A DNA stretch of 64,000 nt, taken from Mergibacter septicus (lineage in GTDB: Bacteria; Pseudomonadota; Gammaproteobacteria; Enterobacterales; Pasteurellaceae). Position numbers and translations under genes: made by a program. The notes beneath the pieces are model-generated. The model saw only the letters and a program-made list of their open reading frames with translations, was not told the DNA's origin and ran no database searches. The stretch spans positions 1,459,001-1,523,000 of the forward strand of contig NZ_CP022013.1 in NCBI RefSeq assembly GCF_003265225.1. The letters are read 5' to 3'. Below are positions 41,352-50,939 of this stretch, piece after piece (position 1 is the first letter of the stretch; each line of letters begins with the position of its first letter).

Positions 41352-42236
41352 TTATTTTGATAAAAAAGTGAGAATTGCTGCAGAGGCTTGATCTAGCATT
41401 TGATAGCGGCGGCGGTACATTGCACGTTTTTTACTACTAATTTCATCAAACGCTTTACGAGTTGCAGATAGTGGTAAGATAAAAAATGGACGTATTGGAT
41501 TATGTTGTTTTTTACCCGCAAATTCTTGCCAAAAATCATCGTAGCTAAACAACACGTGATTACGTTTAAAACGTCTTAATTTAACCTGTAAATTTTGTGG
41601 AATACCATATAATGCTGTACAACCTAAATGGGAAGCAAAAAGTTGCATAATATTAACCATCAACTGCATAGGGCGTAAACCATGTAATTGTTTAGTGAGA
41701 TCCCTTACTTCCTCTTTACTCCCTCCTCCTTGCACTGAGGTAAGTAAGATTTCTGATTGACTAAGAAAAACAAACGTACAGTTGTATAAACGATTCATTT
41801 CTTTATCACGTAAACTTACCGACCATAAGGCTTCTAATAAACAAAGATCATTTTTATGCAAATATAATGCAATGTCATCGGTTAATTGTGCTAATTTTAA
41901 GGGTTTATTCTGGCAAAATACTTGTTCGCAAGATGTCTCACCAAAATGGATTAACGCACTGCTTAAATCTGTTTCTAGCGCTTCAACTCGCTGTTGTGGG
42001 GTGAAATGTTTACTTGCATAACTGTGTAAAACGGTATAACAAGCATATGGGTTGTGCCGAAAAAACATTTTCCATAATTCTTGTTGATTCACCATCGTTT
42101 CAAATTTTTGCACCGCCTTTCTATGCAAAAATTTGCGAGTAGAATATTTTAAATTTTCTAAACTGAAAAAAGTGGAATGATGAAATAATTGTTGGCGTTC
42201 AGGATAAATGAAAATAGGTGTTTTTGGAAGGTTCAT
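41352..42236 (-). CDS. VirK/YbjX-family protein (DUF535)
   Basis: The 294-residue protein matches the DUF535 family that includes Shigella VirK and E. coli YbjX. These have been linked to surface-protein biogenesis and resistance to host peptides, but without a defined biochemistry. The middle of the protein carries the pattern LYNCTFVFLSQSEILLTSVQ, GLRPMQLMVNIMQLFASHLG and LYGIPQNLQV. The C-terminal PLSATRKAFDEISSKKRAMY, then RRRYQMLD, is also typical. No signal peptide or membrane segment is seen. It is a single gene, downstream of rpmE on the same strand but beyond the rpmE terminator. Confidence 0.8.
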   Translation of the reverse strand: MNLPKTPIFIYPERQQLFHHSTFFSLENLKYSTRKFLHRKAVQKFETMVNQQELWKMFFRHNPYACYTVLHSYASKHFTPQQRVEALETDLSSALIHFGETSCEQVFCQNKPLKLAQLTDDIALYLHKNDLCLLEALWSVSLRDKEMNRLYNCTFVFLSQSEILLTSVQGGGSKEEVRDLTKQLHGLRPMQLMVNIMQLFASHLGCTALYGIPQNLQVKLRRFKRNHVLFSYDDFWQEFAGKKQHNPIRPFFILPLSATRKAFDEISSKKRAMYRRRYQMLDQASAAILTFLSK

Positions 42237-42330
42237 AATTATATCTTTATAATCACAAATTTTAACTACTCAATAATATAGCTTGTTTTTTCTATTTTAT
42301 TAAAGGATATTTCAAATAATAAAAATTCAA

Positions 42331-42361
42331 TAAAAAAACCAAGCCCAATTTGAGCTTGGTT
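42331..42361 (-). terminator. Terminator after rpmE
   Basis: Read on the minus strand, AACCAAGC pairs with GCTTGGTT (42354-42361 with 42337-42344) around a 9-base loop, followed by a run of T. The remaining bases between 42237 and 42416 hold nothing else that I recognise. Confidence 0.85.
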
Positions 42362-42416
42362 GTTTAATCTCTGTTCTAAGCTAAATAATAAACTAGCAAT
42401 TAGAACAAACAACAAA

Positions 42417-42629
42417 TTATTTTGAACTTGGGATACTGAAACGTTTGTTGAAACGTTCAACACGACCACCAGTATCAACAACACGTTGTTTACCTGTGTA
42501 GAATGGGTGGCATTTACCACATACATCTAAAGAAATATCACGGCCAATAGTTGAACGTGTTTTAATTACATTACCACAAGAACAAGTTGCGGTAATTTCT
42601 GTGTACTCTGGATGAATACCTTGTTTCAT
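42417..42629 (-). CDS. rpmE: 50S ribosomal protein L31, zinc-binding type
   Basis: L31 bridges the large and small ribosomal subunits. The 70-residue protein begins [20 protein letters not shown]. It keeps the cysteine set CSC at residues 16-18 and CGKC at 37-40 of the zinc-binding (C+) form. ATG 42629 has AGAGG six bases upstream; the eight codons before it are leader. A structured leader lies just upstream (42651-42687), consistent with autoregulation of L31 synthesis. Confidence 0.95.
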   Translation of the reverse strand: MKQGIHPEYTEITATCSCGNVIKTRSTIGRDISLDVCGKCHPFYTGKQRVVDTGGRVERFNKRFSIPSSK

Positions 42630-42650
42630 AGAAAACCTCTGTTTGGAAGC

Positions 42651-42687
42651 CATACCGCCATCGGAGCTACTTTACCGATACCGTATG
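42651..42687 (-). promoter_or_regulatory. Candidate L31 autoregulatory leader stem-loop
   Basis: On the minus strand, CATAC pairs with GTATG (42683-42687 with 42651-42655) and, inside an asymmetric internal loop, ATCGG pairs with CCGAT (42675-42679 with 42660-42664) around a 10-base apical loop. It ends 21 bases before the rpmE ATG. L31 leader motifs are described in Gammaproteobacteria; the match here is by shape only. The rest of 42688-42953 holds the divergent rpmE and priA promoter regions, with a possible priA -10 TATACT at 42915-42920. Confidence 0.5.
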
Positions 42688-42953
42688 TATTTTTTTATTG
42701 TGAATTTGCCGACTGGATACGGCACCTTTAAAGGGTTGGAATAATATATAAAAAAGCACCATTTTTCAAGATGTTTGTCTGAACTTTAACGCTTAACTAT
42801 TTTCAACACTAAGGGGGAAAAATCAAAATACGCCACAAATATACTTGGCGATTTTCACCATTTACTCTAGTTTAAATTTCGTCTTAATACCCCAAATTTT
42901 TTCTTTAATTTTGTTATACTGTGTCTCATTTACCACATAAAAAATGAGTTATT

Positions 42954-45164
42954 ATGAATATTGTCCGAGTAGCACTTGCAATTCCCTTGAAAACCACCTT
43001 TGACTATCTTGTACCACCTCAAGATTTTCCTTCGCTCCAAGTTGGAATGCGTGTCATGGTGCCATTTGGACCGCATGAAAAAATAGGGATTATCGTTGAG
43101 CTTGCTACCACCTCTGAATATCAGATTGAGCAACTTAAAACAATTAAAACTGTATTAGATCAACAACCTATTTTCGATCAAAAAACTTGGGCATTATTAC
43201 AATGGTCTGCAAACTATTACCACCATCCACTTGGAGATGTTCTTTTTCAAGCTTTACCACAGAAATTACGCCAAGGTAAAGATAACCAAATGCAAACTGA
43301 AACTGGCTATCGTTTAACAGAAAAAGGTCAACAAGCACTCTCTGATGGCAGTTTAGCAAGGTCTAAAAAACAACTTGAAGCCTTACAACGCCTTTCTATC
43401 ACCACCGAGCAATACACAAATACCTTGAAACTATCTTCAACAATAAAAAAAAATCTATTAGCCAAAGAATTAATTGAAGAATATGACATTTCTACTCCGA
43501 TAACTCAGTGGCAAACCCAGAAAGAACAGATCATTAAAACGAAAAATAAATTAACCTTAAATAAAGAACAAGCCCTTGCAGTGAATCTAATGGTTTTTCA
43601 GCAAACATTTAAAGTTTGGTTACTACAAGGAATCACAGGTTCTGGTAAAACTGAAGTCTATCTCCAAGTTATCGAAGAAGTTGTGAAACAAGGAAAACAG
43701 GTGTTAGTTTTAGTACCAGAAATCAGTCTCACGCCACAAACTATCCGCCGTTTTGAAGCACGCTTTAATCTGCCTATTGATGTTCTTCATTCTAATTTAA
43801 ATGATAGCCAACGCCTTGCTGTCTGGCAGCGTAGTAGTCTAGGGCAGAATGCGATTGTGATTGGTACTCGCTCTGCGCTTTTCACACGTTTTCAGCATTT
43901 AGGTCTTATTGTGCTGGATGAAGAGCATGATCAATCTTTTAAACAACAAGAAGGCTGGCGATATAATGCGAGAGATTTAGCAGTGATGTTGGCTCAACAA
44001 CATCAAATTCCGATTATTTTAGGTTCAGCAACACCCAGTTTAGAAAGCCTCAATAATGTTGAACAAGGTAAATATCAGTTACTCCAATTAAAACAACGAG
44101 CAGAAAGCCAACAAAAAACGAATTATCGGCTACTCGATCTCAAACGACAACGGGTTTATCACGGATTATCTGAGCAATTACTCCACCTTATGCAACAACA
44201 TTTGTCGCAAGGAAACCAAGTGATGCTCTTTCTAAATCGACGTGGATTCGCACCTATTTTAATGTGCCATGAATGTGGTTGGATTGCAGAATGTCAACAT
44301 TGTGATAAGCCCTACACCTACCACCAACACCGCTCTGCTTTACATTGTCATCACTGTTCTGCACAAGTTAAGTTACCTCATCAATGCAAAAATTGTGGTT
44401 CTACGCATTTAATTACAAGTGGTATTGGGACAGAACAATTAGAAAAAAGTTTAATTCAACATTTCCCACAATATCAAATTTCTCGTTTAGATCGAGATAC
44501 CACCACCAGAAAAGGACAACTAGAAAAACACCTAGAACAAATTAATCAAGGACATAGTCAAATTTTGATTGGTACACAATTACTTGCCAAAGGGCATCAC
44601 TTTCCGAATGTCACCCTAGTCGGTATTATCAATATTGATAATGCTTTATTTTCTCTTGATTTTCGTGCAGAAGAACGTCTTGCCCAAATCTATACGCAAG
44701 TTGCAGGACGGACGGGACGTTCTGAAAAAGCGGGGGAAGTGGTATTGCAAACCTACTATCCCGATCACCCTTTATTACAATTACTTTTAAACCATGGATA
44801 TAGTGCATTTGCACAACAAGCACTCAACCAAAGGCAAACTATGGGCTTACCACCCGCAAGTTATCAAGCATTATTTAAAGCTCGCAGCAAGCAAAGTGAT
44901 AAAGCACAAAATGTTTTAGAGCAAATTGCACAAAAAATTATGGCATTCACTCAAAATCCTACTTTTTCAAGCATTCAATGCCTACCACCAATGCCCGCCT
45001 TGCAAGCCAAAAAAGCAGGGTTCTTTCGTTGGCAATTACTTATTCAAACCCCTCATCGAGCAAGTTTACAAAAACTACTTTCCGTACTTGAGTTAGAAAT
45101 TGCCACTTTAACTTCAACCAACGTTCATTTAACACTAGATGTTGATCCATACGACTTTAGCTAA
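42954..45164 (+). CDS. priA: Primosomal protein N' (replication restart helicase)
   Basis: PriA recognises stalled forks and D-loops and reloads the replisome. The 736-residue protein starts with the 3'-DNA-binding domain (VRVALAIPLKTTFDYLVP). The helicase core has Walker A LLQGITGSGKTEVYLQVI near residue 228, the DEEHD box, GSATPSLESL, and QVAGRTGRSEKAGEV. Between helicase motifs lies the zinc-binding insert with paired cysteines (CHECGWIAECQHC, CHHCSAQ, CKNCGS). ftsN follows after 86 bases, as in related genomes. Confidence 0.96.
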   Translation: MNIVRVALAIPLKTTFDYLVPPQDFPSLQVGMRVMVPFGPHEKIGIIVELATTSEYQIEQLKTIKTVLDQQPIFDQKTWALLQWSANYYHHPLGDVLFQALPQKLRQGKDNQMQTETGYRLTEKGQQALSDGSLARSKKQLEALQRLSITTEQYTNTLKLSSTIKKNLLAKELIEEYDISTPITQWQTQKEQIIKTKNKLTLNKEQALAVNLMVFQQTFKVWLLQGITGSGKTEVYLQVIEEVVKQGKQVLVLVPEISLTPQTIRRFEARFNLPIDVLHSNLNDSQRLAVWQRSSLGQNAIVIGTRSALFTRFQHLGLIVLDEEHDQSFKQQEGWRYNARDLAVMLAQQHQIPIILGSATPSLESLNNVEQGKYQLLQLKQRAESQQKTNYRLLDLKRQRVYHGLSEQLLHLMQQHLSQGNQVMLFLNRRGFAPILMCHECGWIAECQHCDKPYTYHQHRSALHCHHCSAQVKLPHQCKNCGSTHLITSGIGTEQLEKSLIQHFPQYQISRLDRDTTTRKGQLEKHLEQINQGHSQILIGTQLLAKGHHFPNVTLVGIINIDNALFSLDFRAEERLAQIYTQVAGRTGRSEKAGEVVLQTYYPDHPLLQLLLNHGYSAFAQQALNQRQTMGLPPASYQALFKARSKQSDKAQNVLEQIAQKIMAFTQNPTFSSIQCLPPMPALQAKKAGFFRWQLLIQTPHRASLQKLLSVLELEIATLTSTNVHLTLDVDPYDFS

Positions 45165-45250
45165 TCGCAAAATATCTAGGCAATAGCACTTTTTTTAAGT
45201 AAAATTGTAACTATTTAACAACATTTTACTCTTATTTAGGCGGCTTTCAG

Positions 45251-45874
45251 GTGGCAAAAAAGGATTACGTAAACCGACGACCAGCTCCCAAAAAGAAAAA
45301 AAAGGGACGTAAATCCCATACTAAAGCAAATTCTAATCATTTATGGTGCTATTTGTTTCTTTTTTTCTTCATTATTATTATAGGTATTATTGTATGGGGA
45401 AAATTCCATACCACTACCTCTCAAAGAACTGAAGTAATCCCTGCTAAACCCGAACATTCAAAAGTGGAGCTACCGAGTCGTCCAGAAATTGAATGGAGTT
45501 ATATCAAACAATTAGAAACCAGAGAAGTGCCTATTGATAATACGCACTCTCTAACTAAAAATAGTCAGCTTAGACCAGAACAACAAAAGATCTTGCAACA
45601 GTTAATGCAAGATGGTGGTAAAGCATTTCAGACAGAAAAGAAAACAAATACCCAAAAAAATGTTCGTTATACTTTACAATGTGGTGCATTTAAAAACAAA
45701 GAACAAGCAGAAAGCCTGCAAGCTCAACTTGCATTCAATGGGTTAGTGAGTAAGGTAAAAAACAGTGCTAATTGGTATCGTGTTTTTGCTGGTCCCTATG
45801 AAAGTAAAAGCCAAGCTGAAACTAAACAAGCTCAAGTAAAAAATCTCGCCAACTGTGTGATTGTAGGCATCTAG
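45251..45874 (+). CDS. ftsN: Cell division protein FtsN
   Basis: FtsN triggers septal peptidoglycan synthesis late in division. The 207-residue bitopic protein has a basic cytoplasmic tail starting AKKDYVNRRPAPKKKKKGRK. One membrane helix follows (LWCYLFLFFFIIIIGIIVWG, residues 31-50), then the essential periplasmic segment EWSYIKQLETREV and a C-terminal SPOR domain (YTLQCGAFKNKEQAESLQAQ to the end) that binds denuded glycan. It starts with GTG 45251. It is shorter than E. coli FtsN (319), as in other Pasteurellaceae. Confidence 0.9.
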   Translation: MAKKDYVNRRPAPKKKKKGRKSHTKANSNHLWCYLFLFFFIIIIGIIVWGKFHTTTSQRTEVIPAKPEHSKVELPSRPEIEWSYIKQLETREVPIDNTHSLTKNSQLRPEQQKILQQLMQDGGKAFQTEKKTNTQKNVRYTLQCGAFKNKEQAESLQAQLAFNGLVSKVKNSANWYRVFAGPYESKSQAETKQAQVKNLANCVIVGI

Positions 45875-45903
45875 CTTCGACTTAATCTTAATGCGGTAGA
45901 TTA

Positions 45904-46944
45904 TTAACTAATTTTCTCTACTGCATTAATTTCGCCATTTGCACCAATAAATCTCACTTCAGGCTCTAACCAAACATCAAAGTGATACGCCACTTTTTGA
46001 CGAATATGATGAGCTAATTCAACAATATCAGTAGAAGTCGCATTATTATAATTCACCAAAACTAACGCTTGTTGCTGATGAACTGCCGCACCACCTAATT
46101 GAAACCCTTTTAACCCACATTGATCGATAAGCCACCCAGCAGCTAGCTTCACGCTACCATCAGGTTGTGGATAATATGGAATATTTGGATATTGCTCGAA
46201 TAACCTATCAAAATGCTGTGATGGGACAATAGGATTTTTGAAAAAACTCCCTGCATTTCCTAATTGTTTTGGATGAGGTAATTTTGTCTGACGGATCGCA
46301 CAAACCTGATCAAAAATTTGTTGTGGTGTAACAGAGTGAGGATCAAGTTGATCAAGTGGTGCATATTTTAAATTTGGCTGCCAATGTTTCGTCAGTTTAA
46401 AAGTAACTGCAACTACTGCATAATGTTCTTTATACTGCTGTTTAAATATACTATCACGATAATCAAACTGACATTGATCTTGCTGTAAGGTAACTATTTC
46501 CCCATTCTGTAAATTTAACACTTTAACATTTAGACAGACCTGTTGAAATTCAACACCATAAGCCCCTATATTTTGAATTGGTGCAGAACCTACACACCCC
46601 GGTATTAATGCTAAATTTTCTAGACCACCTATCCCCTGTGCTACGACATTTTCAACAAATTGATGCCAATTCTCTCCACCTTTGACTTCAAAATAATGGT
46701 TATCTTCATCTTGCCATTGGGTAATTCCTTTGATCTGATTTAATAATATTCTTCCCTGAAAATCTTCGACAAATAAAACATTACTCCCACCACCTAACAG
46801 CAAAACTGGTTGTTGTATTGCCCTTGCTTGTTGCCAGTATTGATACAATTGGTCAATTGTAGTAACAACTTGAATTTGTTGTGCTTTAACATCAATACCA
46901 AATGTATGATATGAGGCTAAATTTATTTCAGTGTTGCCTTTCAT
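45904..46944 (-). CDS. murB: UDP-N-acetylenolpyruvoylglucosamine reductase
   Basis: MurB reduces the enolpyruvyl group to make UDP-MurNAc, using FAD and NADPH. The 346-residue type I enzyme shows the FAD-binding LLGGGSNVLFVEDFQG, GLENLALIPGCVGSAPIQNI, YRDSIFK, the catalytic serine in LGNAGSFFKNP, and the C-terminal WLEPEVRFIGANGE. ATG 46944 gives KGNTEINLASYHTFGID, matching the family start. It begins 10 bases after dgkA on the same strand, so the two are probably coupled. Confidence 0.95.
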   Translation of the reverse strand: MKGNTEINLASYHTFGIDVKAQQIQVVTTIDQLYQYWQQARAIQQPVLLLGGGSNVLFVEDFQGRILLNQIKGITQWQDEDNHYFEVKGGENWHQFVENVVAQGIGGLENLALIPGCVGSAPIQNIGAYGVEFQQVCLNVKVLNLQNGEIVTLQQDQCQFDYRDSIFKQQYKEHYAVVAVTFKLTKHWQPNLKYAPLDQLDPHSVTPQQIFDQVCAIRQTKLPHPKQLGNAGSFFKNPIVPSQHFDRLFEQYPNIPYYPQPDGSVKLAAGWLIDQCGLKGFQLGGAAVHQQQALVLVNYNNATSTDIVELAHHIRQKVAYHFDVWLEPEVRFIGANGEINAVEKIS

Positions 46945-46954
46945 CTTCGTTAAA

Positions 46955-47311
46955 CTACCCCAATAAAATAATTGCCCACACAATAATACAATTTAACACT
47001 GCAACAAATACGGCAGCAGAACCAAGATCTTTGGCTCGCCCTGATAATTCGTGATACTCTTTGCCTACTCGATCCACTATTGCTTCTAAGCCACTATTGA
47101 GTAATTCCACAACTAATACCGCCAATACAGATCCCACCATTAATGCAATTTCAATATTACTTTTACCTAACCAAAAAGCTAAAGGTAATAAAATAATCGC
47201 TGCAACTAACTCTTGTCGAAAAGCGGCTTCATACTTAACCGCACTCTTTAACCCTTGGATTGAATACCCTGCTGCCTTAAAAAAATGCGTCAATCCCGTA
47301 TATTTCTGCAT
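46955..47311 (-). CDS. dgkA: Diacylglycerol kinase
   Basis: DgkA is a small trimeric inner-membrane enzyme that phosphorylates diacylglycerol, recycling the lipid released during osmoregulated glucan synthesis. The 118-residue protein has three hydrophobic helices and the conserved catalytic block VVELLNSGLEAIVDRVGKEY, then HELSGRAKDLGSAAV. The N-terminal FFKAAGYSIQGLKSAVKYEA, then AFRQE, is also diagnostic. ATG 47311 is chosen; an in-frame TTG eight codons earlier is part of the leader. It lies between relA (upstream) and murB. Confidence 0.94.
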   Translation of the reverse strand: MQKYTGLTHFFKAAGYSIQGLKSAVKYEAAFRQELVAAIILLPLAFWLGKSNIEIALMVGSVLAVLVVELLNSGLEAIVDRVGKEYHELSGRAKDLGSAAVFVAVLNCIIVWAIILLG

Positions 47312-47347
47312 ATTTTGCTTTACCTTCTCTCTCAATAATCAATAAAA

Positions 47348-49576
47348 TTAACTAGTTAAACGTTTTGCTTCAATCACATCATCAAGTTTAGCTAAACGTG
47401 AAAGAAGTTTGCTTAAAATCTGGACGTTGTTTAATTCGATTTGCATATCAATTACCGCAATTTGGCGTTTAGTATCAGTGCGACTATTTATCCCTAGCAC
47501 ACTCACCTTTTCATTTGCTAGAACTGTCGTAATATCTCGTAACAAACCGTTACGATCACCAGCTATAATTTGAATGCCTAGATGAAAACCACTGCTATAA
47601 TGTTCTCCCCATATTGCCTCGACGACACGTTCAGGGCTATGAATTTGTAACTCTGCAAGCTGTTCGCAATCAGAACGATGAATTGAAATTCCACGTCCTT
47701 GAGTAATATAGCCGACGATATCATCTCCCGGAATAGGCTGGCAGCAACGTGCTATGTGGTGCATTAAATTACCCACTCCCTCGACTACCACCTGTCCTTT
47801 ATTCTTACGTTCTTTTTGTTGACGCTCAACTTGCTGACTTCTTGCGGTAATATGACGCAAAATATCTTCATCTACCGCTTGAATATCTGGTTTAATCAAT
47901 TTGCTTTGTAAGAAATTAATCAAATGGTTAAGACGAATATCACCACCACCAATACCCGCATAGAGATCATTTAAATAACGTAACTGATAACGAGGCAAAG
48001 CATATTGTTCAACTTGTTTTAAACTAAGTCCTATTCGAGCCAGTTCATTTTCTAACATCTCTTTTCCAGCAGGAATATTTTTATCACGATCTAATTTCTT
48101 AAACCAAGCATGAATTTTTGCTCTTGTCCGTGCGGTATGCACAAAACCTAAATTTGGATTCAACCAATCACGACTGGGATTAGGATTTTTTTGGGTGATC
48201 ACCTCAATTTGATCTCCCATTTGTAGCTGATAGGTAAAAGGCACAATTCGCCCTGCCACTTTCGCACCAATACAGCGATGACCTATTTCACTATGAATCG
48301 AATAAGCAAAATCAAGTGGTGTTGAGCCTGTCGGTAAATCAATTACATCACCTTTCGGGGTAAAGACATAAACACGATCATCAAAAACTTGGCTTCGCAT
48401 TTCAGCTAACATTTCACCCGAATCAGCCAAGTCATCTTGCCAAGCTAATAACTTCCGTAACCAAGTAATTTTTTCTTCATATCCACTACGAGTGGTATTA
48501 TTACCTTCTTTATATTTCCAGTGTGCTGCCACTCCCAACTCAGCATTATCATGCATTTGTTGAGTGCGGATTTGAACTTCAACAGGTTTTCCACCTTGCC
48601 CCAATACCACCGTATGGATAGATTGATAGCCATTTGGTTTAGGGTTAGCAATATAATCATCAAATTCTTTTGGTAAATGCTTAAAATAAGTATGGACTAT
48701 CCCTAAAGCTACATAACAATCTTGTAATTTATTGACGATGACTCGCACGGCTCTAACATCATATAAGCCATTGAACTCCAAATGTTTTTTCTGCATTTTT
48801 CGCCAAATGCTATAAATATGTTTAGGGCGACCATAAACTTCAACCTGTTCAAGATTCTCTTGTAAATAACCCTTTAATTCAGTAACAAAATCTAAAATAT
48901 AATGTTCCCGATCTAAACGACGTTCATGTAACAATTTTGCAATTAAGCGGTATTGATCTGGATATAAATAACGAAAACTATAATCTTCTAATTCCCATTT
49001 TAACTGTCCGATACCTAAACGATTTGCCAATGGTGCATAAATATTGGCACACTCTTTTGCCGCTAAAACTTTATCTTCTTCACTGATCCGACTATCAGCT
49101 GCCCGCAAAAAAGCAATACGTTCCGCTAACTTTATGATGACACAACGAAAATCATCAACCATAGCTAATAACATACGTCGTACATTATCAACTTGCAGAC
49201 TATTTGCACTTTGCCCCGCATTCAACTGGCGGATATTATCCATTTCCAAAACACCTTTAACCAATTTACCAATTTGAGAACCAAAGTCTTCGGTTAAAGT
49301 GTCAAGATCCAAATATTTTTCTTCCACTAGAGGGAAAAGCAAAGCGGCATGTAAGGTACTTTCATCCATATTTAAGCCATGCAAAATATCAACCATTTCA
49401 ACACCATCAGCAAGAATATCACTGATATGTGCGGAATCAGATAATTTGTGCATAACATACTGATAGGTTTTTGCGAGTGCCTGATGAATATCAGGATTCA
49501 CGGATAAACTATTCAGCCACTGTTCGACATTAAAATTATCTGGGGTCGTTAAATGTGTACCTCTGACTGCAACCAT
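47348..49576 (-). CDS. relA: GTP pyrophosphokinase RelA
   Basis: RelA makes (p)ppGpp on ribosomes holding uncharged tRNA during amino-acid starvation. The 742-residue protein has an inactive pseudo-hydrolase region: HAALLFPLVEE replaces the HD-containing motif of SpoT, so it should be synthetase only. The synthetase domain has GRPKHIYSIWRKMQ and NPKPNGYQSIHTVVLG. TGS (RVYVFTPKGDVIDLPTGSTP), zinc-finger-like (HIARCCQPIPGDDIVGYITQ) and C-terminal ACT domains follow. It lies downstream of rlmD and recO on the same strand. Confidence 0.96.
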   Translation of the reverse strand: MVAVRGTHLTTPDNFNVEQWLNSLSVNPDIHQALAKTYQYVMHKLSDSAHISDILADGVEMVDILHGLNMDESTLHAALLFPLVEEKYLDLDTLTEDFGSQIGKLVKGVLEMDNIRQLNAGQSANSLQVDNVRRMLLAMVDDFRCVIIKLAERIAFLRAADSRISEEDKVLAAKECANIYAPLANRLGIGQLKWELEDYSFRYLYPDQYRLIAKLLHERRLDREHYILDFVTELKGYLQENLEQVEVYGRPKHIYSIWRKMQKKHLEFNGLYDVRAVRVIVNKLQDCYVALGIVHTYFKHLPKEFDDYIANPKPNGYQSIHTVVLGQGGKPVEVQIRTQQMHDNAELGVAAHWKYKEGNNTTRSGYEEKITWLRKLLAWQDDLADSGEMLAEMRSQVFDDRVYVFTPKGDVIDLPTGSTPLDFAYSIHSEIGHRCIGAKVAGRIVPFTYQLQMGDQIEVITQKNPNPSRDWLNPNLGFVHTARTRAKIHAWFKKLDRDKNIPAGKEMLENELARIGLSLKQVEQYALPRYQLRYLNDLYAGIGGGDIRLNHLINFLQSKLIKPDIQAVDEDILRHITARSQQVERQQKERKNKGQVVVEGVGNLMHHIARCCQPIPGDDIVGYITQGRGISIHRSDCEQLAELQIHSPERVVEAIWGEHYSSGFHLGIQIIAGDRNGLLRDITTVLANEKVSVLGINSRTDTKRQIAVIDMQIELNNVQILSKLLSRLAKLDDVIEAKRLTS

Positions 49577-49609
49577 AGTAATTCCCTACATACTGCTTAA
49601 AGAAAAAGC

Positions 49610-50935
49610 TTATTTAGAAAATAAATTAATTGATTCTAAATGCCCGGTTTGTGGAAACATATCAATCATCGCGGTTTGGATTAAATGATAGCCATTCTGT
49701 AACAAAATTTCTGTATCCCTAATTAAAGTAGCAGGATTACAAGAAACATACAAAATCTTTTCTGGCTGTAAAGCACAAATATGCGGTAAGACAAAAGCCG
49801 CCCCACTACGAGGAGGATCTAACAATACTTTGTTAAAAGCTAATTCTGCCCAAACTTGCCCCTTAAAAGGCTGAGATAAATCAGCTTGATAAAAAGTAGC
49901 ATTATCAATCTGGTTTAATTTTGCATTCCGCTTGGCTTTTTCAACCATTGCCATAACGCCCTCAACGCCAACCACCGACTCAACTTGCTGTGCTAGTGGT
50001 AAGGTGAAATTTCCCATACCACAAAAGAGATCTAAAACCCGATCTTGCGGACTTAGATCTAACCAAGTTAAAGCTTGCTCAACCATTTTCTGGTTTAAAA
50101 GTGCATTTACTTGAATGAAATCTCGTACATCAAAATAAAGTTTTAAGTTATTCAACCGATAATAAGGTTGCTCTCCCAACCACTGTTCAATCGTTTCTTC
50201 TTGTTCCTGTACAAATAAAATTAATTGATATTGATGGGCAAAAGCCAACAATGCTTGTCTATCTGCATCACTCACTTTTCCTTGATGACGCAATAACATC
50301 ACCACGCCATTTTCTGCCAACACTAATTCAATATGCCCAAATTGTTTCACACGTTGCCAATGTCTTACTAATTGTTGCAAAGGCTGAAGTAACTGCTCTA
50401 ATCTCGTTTCTAATACGGGGCATTGTGTTAGTGAAACAATTTGATTTGAGCCACGTTGGCGTAGTCCTAATGTTAATTTACCACTTTTTTTTCCCACAAC
50501 TGCACTTAGGCGTAATCGCCGACGATAGTGCCATTCATTTCCACTTAACATTGGCTTTTCAGTAAATGTCTTCGTTAATCGACCTAATGGATATAACAAA
50601 GCTTGCTGTTTGGTAGAACGTTGTAATGCCAAATCAACATGTTGCATTTGACAACCACCACACAAATGGTAATGCTGACACTTAGGTTCTCGCCGCTGGG
50701 AAGATTGTTGTAAGTAACGCACAACTTTACCTCGACCATAACGAGCTTTTTCTTCAAGCACCTCTATTTCCACGACTTCATTCGGTAATGCGTTGTCGAT
50801 AAACCAACATTTTCCACCTTGCTTATTGCCTTGCCGAGCAAGACCAAAACCTTGATAATCTAAACTTTCAATATTCAAAGTGAAATATCGTTGCTTAGGT
50901 TGAATTTTTTTAGGTTGGTTATAGAGTAAAACCAT
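49610..50935 (-). CDS. rlmD: 23S rRNA (uracil(1939)-C5)-methyltransferase
   Basis: RlmD methylates U1939 of 23S rRNA from S-adenosylmethionine. The 441-residue protein has an N-terminal TRAM domain (LNIESLDYQGFGLARQ). An iron-sulfur cluster site follows, with cysteines in CQHYHLCGGCQMQHV and a fourth in LTQCPVLE. The C-terminal Rossmann domain has VLDLFCGMGNFTLPLA, LDPPRSGA and the catalytic cysteine in ILYVSCNPATLIRD. It starts four bases after the recO stop, pointing to translational coupling. Confidence 0.95.
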   Translation of the reverse strand: MVLLYNQPKKIQPKQRYFTLNIESLDYQGFGLARQGNKQGGKCWFIDNALPNEVVEIEVLEEKARYGRGKVVRYLQQSSQRREPKCQHYHLCGGCQMQHVDLALQRSTKQQALLYPLGRLTKTFTEKPMLSGNEWHYRRRLRLSAVVGKKSGKLTLGLRQRGSNQIVSLTQCPVLETRLEQLLQPLQQLVRHWQRVKQFGHIELVLAENGVVMLLRHQGKVSDADRQALLAFAHQYQLILFVQEQEETIEQWLGEQPYYRLNNLKLYFDVRDFIQVNALLNQKMVEQALTWLDLSPQDRVLDLFCGMGNFTLPLAQQVESVVGVEGVMAMVEKAKRNAKLNQIDNATFYQADLSQPFKGQVWAELAFNKVLLDPPRSGAAFVLPHICALQPEKILYVSCNPATLIRDTEILLQNGYHLIQTAMIDMFPQTGHLESINLFSK

Positions 50936-50939
50936 AATT

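Noticed and set aside
42266-42526. 86-codon minus-strand frame overlapping rpmE
   Set aside because: It overlaps the 3' part of rpmE in another frame and runs through the rpmE terminator.
50251-50565. 104-codon plus-strand frame within rlmD
   Set aside because: Antisense shadow of rlmD.
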